Assembly (NCBI GenBank): GCA_003971905.1
Contig: RSEE01000034.1
Coordinates: 558,001-622,000, forward strand
From: Moniliella sp. 'wahieum'
Lineage: Eukaryota > Basidiomycota > Moniliellomycetes > Moniliellales > Moniliellaceae
Direction of reading: 5' to 3'
Length of the DNA stretch: 64,000 bases
Positions 23,300 through 35,100 of the stretch are shown piece after piece. A program made the translations under genes and the position numbers. A model generated the notes under the pieces. That model was given only the letters and a program-made list of their open reading frames with translations. It was not told the origin of the DNA and ran no database searches. Numbering within the stretch: the stretch's first letter is position 1; each line of letters opens with the position of its first letter.

Positions 23300-25760
23300 C
23301 CTGCCTGACCCCCAGCCTCCGACCCAGTCTGCCTCCGACGTTGCTCTTCCCGCCCCGCAACAGAAAGAAGCCCAATAGCGAGGAGGTGCTGCTCTATGCC
23401 CCGGAGAGTAGTATGCTGCCGCTGTCACCAGTCATCCGCCACCTCCACCGTGCTCCGTTCCATGGCTCACCGTCTCCCTCTTCCTTCTCCATCTGCAATA
23501 GAGGTGCCCAAGTGCAACTCATTCTCCACCTCCCCGGCAGAGGCCATTGCTAGACAATATCGACAAGAAGCTGGGGGTGCACACCTTGGGCCTGACCCTA
23601 CCTGTCACGGGCGGGCACCGCCAGGGGGCCCGCCCTGGGTGACCCGACCGTGGCGTCAGTGCCGGCTGCCAGCCAGTGGCTCCGACACACCGTCATTCTT
23701 CGCTTTGTCACCTAGGCTGCCAGCGGCCTGGTGCACGTCAATGACGGTGCCGGCCTCACCAAGCAACTCCACCGCCGCGGCATCAAGGTGATGCTACCTA
23801 GGTCGCGGTGCCGCTCTCTCTGTTTTGTCCCAAAAACAAAAACAAGTTGCACCCGACGGTCAAGCCGCTATATAGACCCGGGCTACCAAGCGACCTAGAC
23901 ACACTACTTCGCATTGCGCAGCGCGAGATGGTCCAGCGCGGAGGGAAACGCCTGCTTCGCCCCGTGCTCAAGCACACCCGCCCCAATGAGCATGTGGCCG
24001 CCACGGCTCACTTCCTCAACTGTCTTAGGGGGGGCTCGCAACCCTCGGCCCAAGGCGGTGCACCCATCCACGCCCTTTGATGCGGGGCGCGGACACGCCA
24101 GCATGGACCCTGCTGACTCGTGCCTCGGTTGCGGTCCGTGTGCAAGAGGTGTGGGCAATCGGTTCCTACGTTTTGATATCAAACGTCCTTGCCACAGCTC
24201 CAAGAAGCAACTGCTGTGCGCCGTGGGTCAGGAAAACGGGATCCCGCTCCAACTGCGCAGCCACTTTGAGTTTGAACCAAAGCAGGTCACGACGGACGAG
24301 GGGCAAGCCGGTGCAAGTGCAAGTGCAACTAAGTGCACTGTGGTGCTGGTGATGGTGCTGGTGCTGGTGCTGGTGCTGGTGCTGGTGCTGGTGCTGGTGC
24401 TGGTGCTGGTGCTGGTGCTGGTGCCGCCCCCGTGTCTGGCGAAGGCAGGAAGAAGAAGCGCCGTCGCGCGGCAGACAATCTCAAGTCCCCTCGCTCGATT
24501 CCGCTGCTACCCTGGCCGCGGGACAGGCCAACACGACCTTGTGCCGTCCGATTTGCTCGTGGTGCCGTTACGTCCTCAAGGACTCGGCGTGGCAGCCGGC
24601 ACTTTGGATGAGCTGATGCAGGCCGGTCGGGCCGCCATGAGCAGCGGCGACGCCGTGCTCGGGGGTGGAGCTGGTGCAACGTGCCTTAGCGTCGTACGAG
24701 ACGATTTATGGTTCGGTGCTAGCGCGTGCGTACGCCGAGTACGCGCAAGCGGTTCATGACTATACTACGGTCTGGGCGTTGGAGGAGGTGCAGTGCACCA
24801 AACTCAGCAACAAGGCAAGCAGTGGTCAGCTTATCCCCGCTTCCCGAGGGCGTGATGGGAGAGACGTTGTCCTTGTCACACGCTCTTCGCTTCCAGCAGC
24901 AAGCGGCTACGATTGCCGAACGCACGTTGGGCTTGGACGGTGGAGGAAACGTTGTTGTTTTACACCAACCTGGCCTCATGGAGCGCATCATTGAATAAGA
25001 ATAGCCATACCGCGCTGGTCCTGCAGCAGCACGCTTCACCTGAGGGACCAGATCCATGGCGCCGGCCATCCTGAGAGCTTGCAGTGTGTGACGCGCATCG
25101 CCTCGACGCTCATGTTGCTCGGACGGTACGACGCGGCGCGGCAGGTGGTCCAGACGGCGTACTGCAGGCCAATTCAAAGCAGCTGTTTGGCCCCGCTCGT
25201 ACCACACCATCTAGGCCGCGGACGTCTTGGCCGAGGCAAACAGGCACATGCAAGACCTGAGGCAGGCCGTGAAGCATGCGCGCGAGGCGCATCCTCGTCC
25301 TTTTACAAGCGTGTGGGCGCCGAAGACGAGCAGACCAAGATAGCCATCCGTCGAGTGCTCACTGTCATAGTTTGGCTGATCTCGCTCCCATTTCCAATTC
25401 TTCGTCTCGAGCATCTCGCTCCTCCCTGTTCCTTCCACTTCGCACCATGTCTCTGTTCTGCTTCTTCCCCACGAACGATTGCTACACCCCTTGGCCTAGT
25501 CTGATCCTGGTCTCCCTCGCCTTAGCCCCGACCGTGACACTCACCATGCTCACTTCGGCCCTTGTCCAACGCCAAACGAAGAGAAAAGTTGGCGCGGGCG
25601 CAGGGCGGGTCGGGCAGGTGCGCAGCCGGCCGAGCTGACGGACTAGACGCGCGAGTTGCTCCAGTCGATGCACATCAACTCCCTCGTCCGCTACATCATG
25701 GTACCGAGACCAAAGCCTAGTAAGAACAAAGGCCGAGGCAGAGAGCGGGGGCAAGACGCG
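23300..25760 (+). pseudogene. CLU1: CLU1/TIF31 (clustered mitochondria protein) C-terminal remnant
   Basis: Clu1 is a large (about 1,200-1,300 residue) cytosolic RNA-binding protein required for mitochondrial distribution. Segments in order on the plus strand match its C-terminal half: ASGLVHVNDGAGLTKQLHRR (about 23720), LRIAQREMVQRGGKRLLRPV with TAHFLNCLRGG (about 23910-24030), KKQLLCAVGQENGIPLQLRS (about 24200), the TPR region LVQRALASYETIYGSVLARA (about 24670), QQAATIAERTLGLD (about 24900), a MLLGRYDAARQVVQTAY block (about 25110) and a C-terminal SMHINSLVRYIM..SKNKGRG. They sit in changing frames with in-frame stops between them, and a (GGTGCT)n array interrupts the middle. The N-terminal CLU_N and most of the CLU domain are absent. 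More damaged than neighbouring genes, so pseudogene is my preferred call; sequencing errors may add to it. Confidence 0.6.
24342..24424. repeat. (GGTGCT)n microsatellite
   Basis: About 13 copies of the hexamer, nearly perfect. It lies between the FEPK-like segment and the TPR part of the CLU1 remnant and would encode Gly-Ala or Val-Leu repeats. Confidence 0.92.
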
Positions 25761-26949
25761 TCGGTCCTAAGACCAAGAAAGAAGGCGACGCACTGGCGTG
25801 CCCCCCCCCTTCCTCCAATCACTTGTCCTCTTGTCCCATCTGTGGCCCCACAACGTGTTGTACCCCACACCTTCGAATTGATCCCGCCCGTTCTCTGCCT
25901 TGGTTCCCACCCGGCCTTATTCTTAACCTTCCCCCCACTTCTCCCCAATCGGAAGAGCACGGCAGAGTGCTTTTCGAGGGGGGGCAATTCGCTTGTCCCC
26001 TCGAAAAGTCGCAATGGTGTATTGTCCTTGCCTTGCATCAGTTTCATCCACTGGCATCGACATCCGTCATCGAGTATAATCCATCATCGACATCTGCTGT
26101 AACAAACGGTACCCGCATTCTCTTTAGCTTTGGCTGTGCTATATAGGCAGACCAGACGACCTGACCAGCTTGCCAGCTTGCCAGCCTACGGGACAAGGCA
26201 AAGGAGATATGATATCAAGCTAGGAAAATCTTTAAAGGGGAGTACTGTTCGGCTCCGCGCGCAGGCTGCCGTCCTTCGGAACGAGGGGGCGTTTGAAGGG
26301 GAAGGAGGGAGGCGGGAGGCGGGGGGTCGGAGAAGGGAATTGAAGCGGAAAAAGGAGGAAGGGAGAAAGGGTGACAAAGACCGGGCGGGTCGGGCCAGAT
26401 TTCGCCCCAACCAGCGCACGGGGGGGGGAACCGGAACGATCCAACGCCACGGATCGAGCATGTATCCAAGTGGGCCCCGAACCACGTTCCAAGCGAAAGG
26501 GGGACAGCGGTAGCATAGGGTAGTGTGGGAACGTGGTAGCTTGAGGGGAGGGGGGGGAGGGCTATATTGCAAATGAGGGAGATAACCTGGTGGCAGGCAT
26601 GGGCCAAAAAACAAAGCAAAAAAGAGCCGCAGGGGCATTTCAAGAGGACCAAATGGTCAATGGACCAAGTATTGTGGAAGTGGGAAGGTCATGGGAGGTA
26701 CGGTAGTCGGTCGCTTGTCTCGGTGCCGGCAAGGGTCGGTGGGCGAGGTCTGCACCATCGGGGCAGACAGAGGGGCGGGCTCGCTCCGTCTCGGGCTGCG
26801 GTCGACGCAGCCAGGAAGCAGGGTGAAACGGAGGAAGCTGGGCGGAGAAGCTGAAGCGGGACGAGAATGGTCGACGCTGGGGGGGGTGTGGGCGAGGGAG
26901 GCGAAGCAGTGGCAGGCGGGTGGGCGTCGAGGAGGAGGAAGTTTGATGG
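25761..26949. other. spacer between convergent genes
   Basis: No gene was recognised. Near 26050-26110 are CATCGACATCCGTCATCGAG / CCATCATCGACATC words. The right part may hold the 3' end of the minus-strand PH-domain gene: a Ser/Thr/Pro-rich frame remains open to about 26650. Confidence 0.4.
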
Positions 26950-29314
26950 ATCAGCTCAGCTGGGTCCTCGGTAATCGTCGCGTGGTGGTGGTGCCAGCGC
27001 CAAAATCTCTTGGTACCGGGCCGACGGAAATCCGAGAGCGAGCGTCGTTGCGCTTCGGCTATCTGCGCTTCCTCGCGAATGGCCAGCAGCCGTTCTTGCG
27101 TGCCCGCGCTTCGGGCGACATGCGCACACGCCGTCGTCGTGGCAACGTGATGAACTTGGGCATCGGACGGTGGTCGAGATCAAGCGAGACGGCTGTCGCG
27201 GCTTGCAGCGCTTCGATCAGTTGCACCACCTGTTGCACATCTTTGCACTGCAGTAAAAATTGTTCCCCCTCGGCGGCACGCGCACCACGTGCGGCCGCTG
27301 ATATAGTCGGCCGCCAAGCCCGATTCGGCGATTGCAACGAATAGCTGCGAACCAAGTTGCTACGTACGGATCGGCGCCGTCGGCGTACAAGTTGACATAG
27401 CTTTGTCAGTTATCGAGGTGAGCAAGTCGCCGAGGGGTAGGCACATCGCATGCCGCAGTATGCTCTGCTGTCCGCGTCGTCCGGCCCATTGTCCAAAGAA
27501 GAGCGGGGTACGGAGGGGCGCGAGGGTGAATCGCATGCCGCGCCTGTTGCGCCGCTTGGCTCGCCGTGTGTGCCATGGAAAACGCCGTGTTGGGCTTGGA
27601 GTTGCTCGCACTCGTCTCATCTTCCACAGCGGTTCCGAAATCGCAAGCGTGCCTCGGTCGGACCAAACGCCTCCTGCGCCACCGCACGCGGCACCACAGT
27701 GCTCATATCCCCCTTGTACACATCAACATGGTCCCGTGCAGCACAAAGTAGAATCGACGCCAACTTCGGTCATGCGCTTGCACCCCGGGCGCAGAAAACT
27801 CCATCTTGCGCGCCAGGAGCCCTCGAGGTGCACCCAACACATGTACCCAGGCAATCGCTCCTTCCTTCTTCTTCTCTCGGAAGCACCATCGCAGCCGACT
27901 CGATCCGGATCGCGGCGGGACACACTGGCAGCATACCCAGGCGGAGCATCCGGGCCCGTCGCCGGCGGGGTCGGCGATCGCGACGGGCTTCGCGCGTGCT
28001 GTGGCGGGCGAAGGACGGTGGGGAGTGATACGGTGCGGCTGCGGGGAAGAGATGTTGGAGGAGGAAGTAGAGGAAGGACGGCGTGGAACTCGGGAGACAG
28101 CGCATGAGTGAGCGCGATCGACCCCGCCGCAGTCCCAGATCTGTACCCGAAGACGCAGGTGAAAACGACGGCGAGTGCGGGCGGTAGAGCGGAGCTTCGT
28201 CGACCCAGTTGGCTTCCGTGCTCAAGCTCAGCCGTGCGGGTGCGGGGGGGGAGGCAACCGGGGCAGTGTACACGGGCGTCGGCATGGGCCGTTCCTCGTT
28301 CGTGCGCTGACGACGCAACAGGGCAATGTGGCTCGGCGACATGGGCGCCGTCGACATGCCACCGAGCCCGCCGGGGGAGCAAGCAGCGAGCGGTTGGGCG
28401 CTGTCTGGTGGCGGGGAATGCTAAAGTAGTCCGATGCGGCAGGGGGGAGCGCGGGCGGGAGGGAGCGGGAGCGGGAGCGGGAGCGGGGCCCGGGGCCTGT
28501 GCAGCGGCCCGCTCCGGGGCATGGTCGGATTCGGACGGGCTGCCAAAAGTCACCCAATTCGCCCTCCCTTTGCGAGGAGCGACGAGATGAGATGGATTCA
28601 ACTTGACGAGGGGCGGAGGGAGAGACCCCAAGTGCAGCGACAGTGACGTAGACGCTCTAGCAGATCCACCACGGCGGGAAAAGGACGAGACAGAGCTGGC
28701 GCTGCTTACCCGGCGCGCCACCTCGGCCGTCGAGGGGGCGGTGCGGTAGGAGAGCGCCGTTTCGCTCGAGGGGCGCAGCGCAGGGCTTGTTTCGCGAGGC
28801 AGGTCGGTGGAGACGCGAAGACGAGGGGTGGACAAGCGTTGAATGTGCTGGGGGCCTGACAGGAGAAAGGCGTCAGTGGGGTTCCTCTTGTGTGTGCAGT
28901 GGCATGGCACGGCATCAACGTACTCTGGCCATCTACAGGGGTAACGGGCGAGAGTTCAGGCGAGGTGGAGAAGTGGTCTGTCTCGTCGGGTTGGGAGGGC
29001 GGACGGAGGCTGGGCACGGGGGAGAGGTTGTGGCTGGAGGGAGATGCGCTGGGGAGGACATGCTCGCTGGCGGCGGGTGCGGGTGCGGGTGCGGGTGCGG
29101 GTGCGGCGTCGGCAGGCTGGTCGGGGTCGATCTGGCGCGACAGGCGACGGAAAAGGAGAAGGGAGCTGCGTTTGGGGCGACGGGCGAGGGGCGGAGCGGG
29201 GGCGGGCGCGCTGGCCAGGTCGTCGTCACCGTCGCGCTTATTCTGGCGCAGGGCGAAGGAGGGACGGCGGAAGTGGGGCCGCTTGGGCAGGGATGCGATG
29301 AGGCCGCGGTCCAT
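26950..29314 (-). CDS. fungal PH-domain protein
   Basis: Start at 29314 ([15 protein letters not shown]) leads into a Ser/Pro/Arg-rich low-complexity region. An intron at 28856-28923 (GTACGT...TCAG) joins the 5' exon to [20 protein letters not shown]. Further on, a split PH domain characteristic of a fungal family appears: [18 protein letters not shown]-like sequence, [13 protein letters not shown] (about 27750-27850), a gap, then [20 protein letters not shown] and [20 protein letters not shown] with [12 protein letters not shown] (about 27100-27260). PH domains of this type usually bind phosphoinositides; the specific role is unknown. Frame changes are needed at about 27820, 27690 and 27360. 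The 3' end is approximate and may extend to about 26650. Confidence 0.65.
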
Positions 29315-30541
29315 CGCACGCGAGCGAAGGGGGTGGCTGGTGGGGGGCGTGGTGGAGGTGGGAGGAGGCAGGGAGCGTCGACGGTGCTGCGTGCGCCTGG
29401 GCCACAAAAAAGCGGGAGCACTGTGTTTCGGGTTTATGGTGGCGTGAGCAGCACAGTGGCGCCGTGCGGGGGGCGGCGGGCAGTGGTGCAGTGGGCGCGG
29501 CTGGGGCTGCTGGAGTGCTCCGCTCCTCAGCCTGGCGCTCAGCTAAAGCAGCTAAAGCTGGCTGCCGTGCGGGGCTCTGCGGCTGCCCTGCGGTTGCTCA
29601 GCCCCAGACGCCGCCCACGCCTCGCCTGCCCTCCCACGAGTCTCTACGCAGCACTCGGTATACTCCGGCCCAACCCAGCACCCACTCGAGCACTCACGAG
29701 TCCTGACACCGACACCGTCGGCGTCTGACACCCCCATCGGCCCCAGACCGATCAGACTGGCACACCCACCAGCCCCATCAGGCAAGCCGCCGCCAGCGGC
29801 CCCCCCAGTGCCGTCCCTGCCTCCGCCGCCACCTTCACCCGTGGGCGTCGCCACTCACCCCGCCCTTTCCCCGCCCCGCCCGCCCCCCGCACGGCGCCAG
29901 CCAAGCCACGCGCTGCCGTCCGATAAGCGCTAAGCATCCCTGGATCCAAACTCCGATCGCCTGCCCGGCTGCCTGCTACTCGGGCCACCCCCTCCTGCCC
30001 ACACCCGTCGTCCACGTCATGCGCGTCATGCCCGTCACCGTCACCGTCACCATCGCCCCCCCCCGGCCATGGCCCATTGTCACGTTTGCTGCTTCCAGCT
30101 CATCGATCATCGACCATCATGCATCCCTAGCCACTGAGTTCTGACGACGGCGTCTCAGTGCGAACATCCTCCACAGCCGGCCGAGGACCCTAGACAGATG
30201 CTGAGGAGCTGAGCCCCAGTGCCTAGCCGCTCAGCTGGACGTATTGTAGCTGACGCATCCTAGCCCCTCTCGATGCGCGCCTAGATCCACCAAAATATCG
30301 ACCCTCGTGTCGGGGGGGCCGAACAGAACCCACCTTTCCACGATCCGCGCCGCGCTAATTGCCCATCGCGCCCGGGGTTCAGCCTCAACGTGGAACGCTC
30401 ACATCTCCCTCGACGTGTCATCGCTTCTGCCGACGACTCCCGTTCCCGTTCCCGTGGCGCAGGCGCCCGCACGCGGCGAGCGAGCAGCACACGTCATGAC
30501 TAAGGTGTCCTTTCAATTGGAATCGACAGCGGCTGCTGACG

Positions 30542-30650
30542 CGTGCTGAGCGTGCTGAGCGCTGACGACGCTGATGCTGAGCGCTGAGGGCGGCTGAGCC
30601 GCTCAGGCTGAGCCCTGCTGAGCCCTGCCGCGCCGAGGCTCAGCAGCGGA
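30542..30650. repeat. GCTGAGC/GCTCAGC word cluster
   Basis: Around eight copies of GCTGAGC or its complement in about 110 bases, some overlapping as GCTGAGCGCTGA palindromes. The same word occurs in clusters near 1247, 10424, 30194 and 30994. Confidence 0.75.
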
Positions 30651-31522
30651 CAGGCGTAGATCGATGGTGCTGGGCCGGTCCTCACCGATCAGATGATCAA
30701 CAATCCTTCATCATTTGCATCAATGACCAGAATTATTCTTCTGCTCGAGCTGCATTCCAACACGCTGTCAAAACATCGCACGGCACAAGGGCGCCGTAAT
30801 AGGGCCCACCCCGGGGTAACCGATAATCCGGGGTCCATTCTTCGCTCAATCCTCAGGCCTTACTAGTTACTACATACTAGTCAGTTATTCCGAAGGCCTA
30901 AGGCCTAAAACTCTAAAGGGCCTCTCCCCCTTCTTTCGCACCCTGTTGGTTTGTATTATACGGCGTCTGCACCTCAGCACCCTGACTCATCATCAGCGGC
31001 TGAGCGCTGAGCCGTTCAGCTCAGCGAGACGCATCGGGCGGTGGCCTGGGAAGCTTTAAGTTTTAAGCTTTAACCATCTCAGTCTGATTGATGCAGCACG
31101 CGCAAAACACCGACGTGTCGGGAATCTAGCATCATATTACTACTGCCCCTTTGAGGTCAGAATGGGTGGGCACTGGGGATAAGACCAATAACATGTAACA
31201 GGACCACCGGGTATGTGTGTGTGGACACGCCAAAACGACGTCGATGACCAACAACAACCAACAGGACAGGACGGGTGGTGGTAGGGTGAGGGTGTTGGGC
31301 TGCGAATGCTTATGCATTATGACAGACAGACAGCGGCATCGTTAAAGCGCGCAAACGTGTAAACCCCTTCTTCCCGTTGTGTAAGCCCCTTCCTGTTCTG
31401 TAAGCCCCTTCCCATTCCCAAGAGAGAAGAGGCAACTTGAAGTGTCATGCTCGTGACCGGCCGTGGGGGGAGCCGCGTGGCCAACTAAGTACTAATGCCG
31501 CAACAGCTCCGTCAGAGCAGTG

Positions 31523-31550
31523 CACTAGTCACTAGTCACTAGTCACCAGT
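31523..31550. repeat. CACTAGT tandem words
   Basis: Three overlapping CACTAGT units followed by a CACCAGT variant. Related CACTAGC/CACTAGT arrays occur at 58733-58771 and 715-730. Confidence 0.8.
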
Positions 31551-32162
31551 GGCAAGTGGGACCCCCCGACAGATTGACAAGTGAGGACCCCGTCAGATGG
31601 CCGAGAAGATGTGCAGCGCAGCAGATGATCGACGTGCCACTGCGCGCCCCAAATCCCATGGCCGCCATGATGTGCATGATGCATGACATGCATAGTAATG
31701 CTTGTCCGACCGAGTGTGACTGTGGCGGCTAACACCCTTTGGTATCCTGCTGTCTACTATACTGGCACATCTACAGCAGTTAATGCATACTAAGTCTCGT
31801 CTTTTAATAAAAACGTTGATTGTTGAGGTTCCCACTCATGTTGGCATCGGAGCCATTGCACAGAGGGAACTAAGGACACAGGTAGACAGAACGTTGGGAG
31901 GGAATTGGTGTAAAGGAACCGAGCGAATGCAGAAGAGGGAGGGGAGGTGAAAGGACTTGAAGCTTGAGGTATGAATATGATGCTGAAAGAACAGCCGATT
32001 GTGCGCTTGATGCAAAGCAAACAGTTGTGGGGTAGTCTCGCGAGCAACGAAGCTAGAAGTGAAGCTTGAAAAAGGGGGAGAAGAGAAAGGCGAAAGTGTG
32101 GTGACAGGAGAGGGTAACTCGCTTATTGAGCGTATGATGGTATGAGTGGTGGGGCTGGGAAT

Positions 32163-35100
32163 TCAAGAAAAGCGAACAGGCAGACCATAGAGGACCACCG
32201 CTGCGCCCGTCATGAGTGGCAACCGACAATCTTTCCGGCCTGCCGCCACGGCTTGCGGCAGAGACGCGCCGCCCCATAAGCCAGCGTCGCGAGGTCCAAT
32301 GTGGTTGTATATCTTTTCGTCCTTGTGACGCTTGTCTTCGGACAAAATCCCAACCCGCAGACACACCGACTCGGCCACCTGGTCCAGCTCTTTATCCGTC
32401 GTGTCCCACAAACAGCCCAAGAACGCAGGACAACCGGCAAAGAGGTAGTCGAGCGGCAATCCTTGCGGGTCAAACATCCCTTCGTCCCGCAGTTGGCCCG
32501 ACGAACATCCCCACAACATGCTTACCGCACAGCGGGGCATCCGACGCACCAACGCCGTCGAACTCAGATACTGGTCACCTCCGCCGTGGCCAAAGTAGAG
32601 GAACAAGTCTTGTTCCTCCAGCTGGGTGAGCAGGTCCAGCGGCGGCTTGCCTACTGAGCCCGTCCACCCAGGACCCTGGGACTTGAGCCAAGGCCCAAAC
32701 CGAACTTCCGAACGAGAAAGGTCCCCCGACGGATTGAGGAGGTAATACGTCTTGGCCGACGGCATTAGGTACGTTCCATCCGAGCTGCGCGGCACTTGGT
32801 CCTGTTCCGCTTGCACCATGCGATCCCGCAGATACGCAAGCGACGGGATGCGCGTCACGTTTTGCCCCGCCAGGATGGGCATGCTCTCCCAAGGAATGAT
32901 TTGTACGTGTCGATCCAACAAAAGGAAAGTGTGAGGCGTCTCGTGCGCCACGAGGGGTACGTCTTTAGTCTCGCGGAGAACCGCACGGACCTCTTCCACT
33001 CCGGCGGTCCAGTCGGTTTCGGAATCGGCTGCGCCGGCCAACTGGAACGCAGCAGCAAAGACGCTCAGCATGTCCTTTACTTCCTCCTCGGACGCATCGG
33101 GCAAACGCGCAAACAGATCCAGCAAATCCGTGTCCAGCTTAACCCGCTGCGAGCCGGGGAACAGGTGCCGCAGCACCGATTCCAACCCAGCACGCACTTT
33201 GTCCTCCTCGTCTCCCCCAATGGCCGTGGGGGAGCAAAGAGAGCCTGGTCACAAAAAAAAGACGTCAGCAACATTCACATCCACATTCGCCTTCCCGCCC
33301 AGTCCCACCCCCGGGCCAACGAAAGCTAGACACAACGTACCTTGAACCCGCCCAACCAGCCATTTTCAACCGTGTCCAGAACCTGACGCAACCGTTCCTC
33401 CAACACTCTCCGGTCGTTCCACCACCGGCGCCGGCCCTCGGTGCCGTCCGAGTAGCGTGAGCCCAGGTTGCGCACCTGTTCATTGGATACCGTCGTGATA
33501 TCCTTCACTTCCTGGAGCAGTGCCTCGAACGACAAGTCGCGCTTTCGGTTGATCGGTACCTCCCACAACAGCGGTGCCCCAACCCCGACCCGTGAGAGTA
33601 GTAAACTCTTCTCTGGGTGGCGGGCAACACTGATCACAGCCCAGTTGGCCGGAAGCAGCTTGCGCACTTCTTCCATTGTTTTCTCAGGGTTTGCCAGCTT
33701 GGTCTGGGCCTCGTTCCAGAACGCCTGCGGCGACGTACGCTGCGCCGTCGACTCTTGCTCGCTTTCGCCGTCGCTCTCGGGTTCCGTTGGGCTTCCGTTC
33801 CCGCTCTTGGGCCACGACAGACAAGCCCTCTTGCCTGCCGGAGTCGGCGAGGACGGGGGACCATCCTCCTCCGTCTCCTCCTCCTCCTCTTCCTCTTCTT
33901 CTCTTGCGACCGGGCACCGTCCGAAACGGAACGGAGAAGAGAAGCGACCGCCGCAAGCGCCCGTACAACTTCCACCACGAGTCATCGCGTAAACTGAGCG
34001 CGGCCTTGGGCTTCAAGCGCATGGCCACCGCGTACTCCCCATCCACCTGGGCCGAGTGGGCCAAGAAAAGAGACGCCACAGCCTTTTCTACACCTTGCAC
34101 GGGCCCACCCAAGCGCACCGTCTCCATCCACATCAGAGCATGGAGCAGCGCAGCGTCCCGTTGCGCTGGCAACGCCGGCGCACCACCCGCGGCCTTGGTC
34201 ACCATCCGAGTCAAGTGCTCCCCGATCTGCGTAAGTGGGCGCGGTAAGCGTACGCAATTTGCTGCCCTGCACGCGCAGCGCCATCGTCCCGTCGCCTGGA
34301 CTGGTCAGGACGGGGGGCAAGAATGCAGTGCGGCCGTTCGAGGCGAACAAGCGCTCCGACGCCAGCTGGTCGGCGTACTGTCGCATGCCCACCTGGGCAC
34401 GCAGGTACGCACTCGCATACGCCCCGGACGAACTGGGGTCCAACGTCCGCCCTTGCTCCAGCAACGCCAGCACCAGCACTTCCTCGCCCGGATTCACATA
34501 GGCCACGCTGGCCCGTTGGCGAAGCAGCCGCGCATGCTGGGCGGGCCAGAGACCACAGTGGGCCATGGTACTGCTTCGCCGCCGGTGTGCGCTGGTGGGC
34601 GAGCGAGGCGGCGGCGGGCAGCGCGCGTAGGGTCGGTAAGCGACGTGTAAAGTTGCTCGTGGCAGCGCAGCCGTTCGGCATACCCGTCCATCGTCTCCTC
34701 CACCGCGGCCGCTCACAGGGCAAGAGGGAGAGGTACCAGTCCGAACTGGTGGGAAGCTGGGCAGGTGCGCCTTGCTCGTCCACAGCTCTTTTGTCGGAGC
34801 CGTCCCACGAAGTGTGGCAATCTCGGCCTCCAGCACGCTGGCCCGCGCAGCCGTGTACGAGTTGGCGCCGAGAAACTCCGAGAGCTGGGCCGCTTGCTTG
34901 GCCCAGAGAAAGGCAGAAGGCCCGACGCCCTGGAGCACATGCAGCTCCGCCATGGCGAAACTGAAATGGAGCAGGTGACGCACCATGCGCCAGTAGGCCT
35001 CCATGAATTCCATCGTCACGGCCGAGGTGAGCGTGCGCTCGGCGTATTCCCGCGTCGAGGCGAGGAGGGGATCAACATGGTCCCCGGCTTTGGATGCTGC

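Larger units (their letters stand above)
29315..32162. other. 2.8-kb gene-poor spacer with word repeats
   Basis: No gene is recognised. It is rich in words shared with other spacers: CATCGATCATCGACCATCATG at 30101-30122, several GCTGAGC/GCTCAGC clusters (30193-30240, 30542-30650, 30994-31028), CACTAGT arrays, and TTACTAGTTACTACATACTAG near 30862-30884. The right end is AT-richer and lies 3' of separase. Confidence 0.5.
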
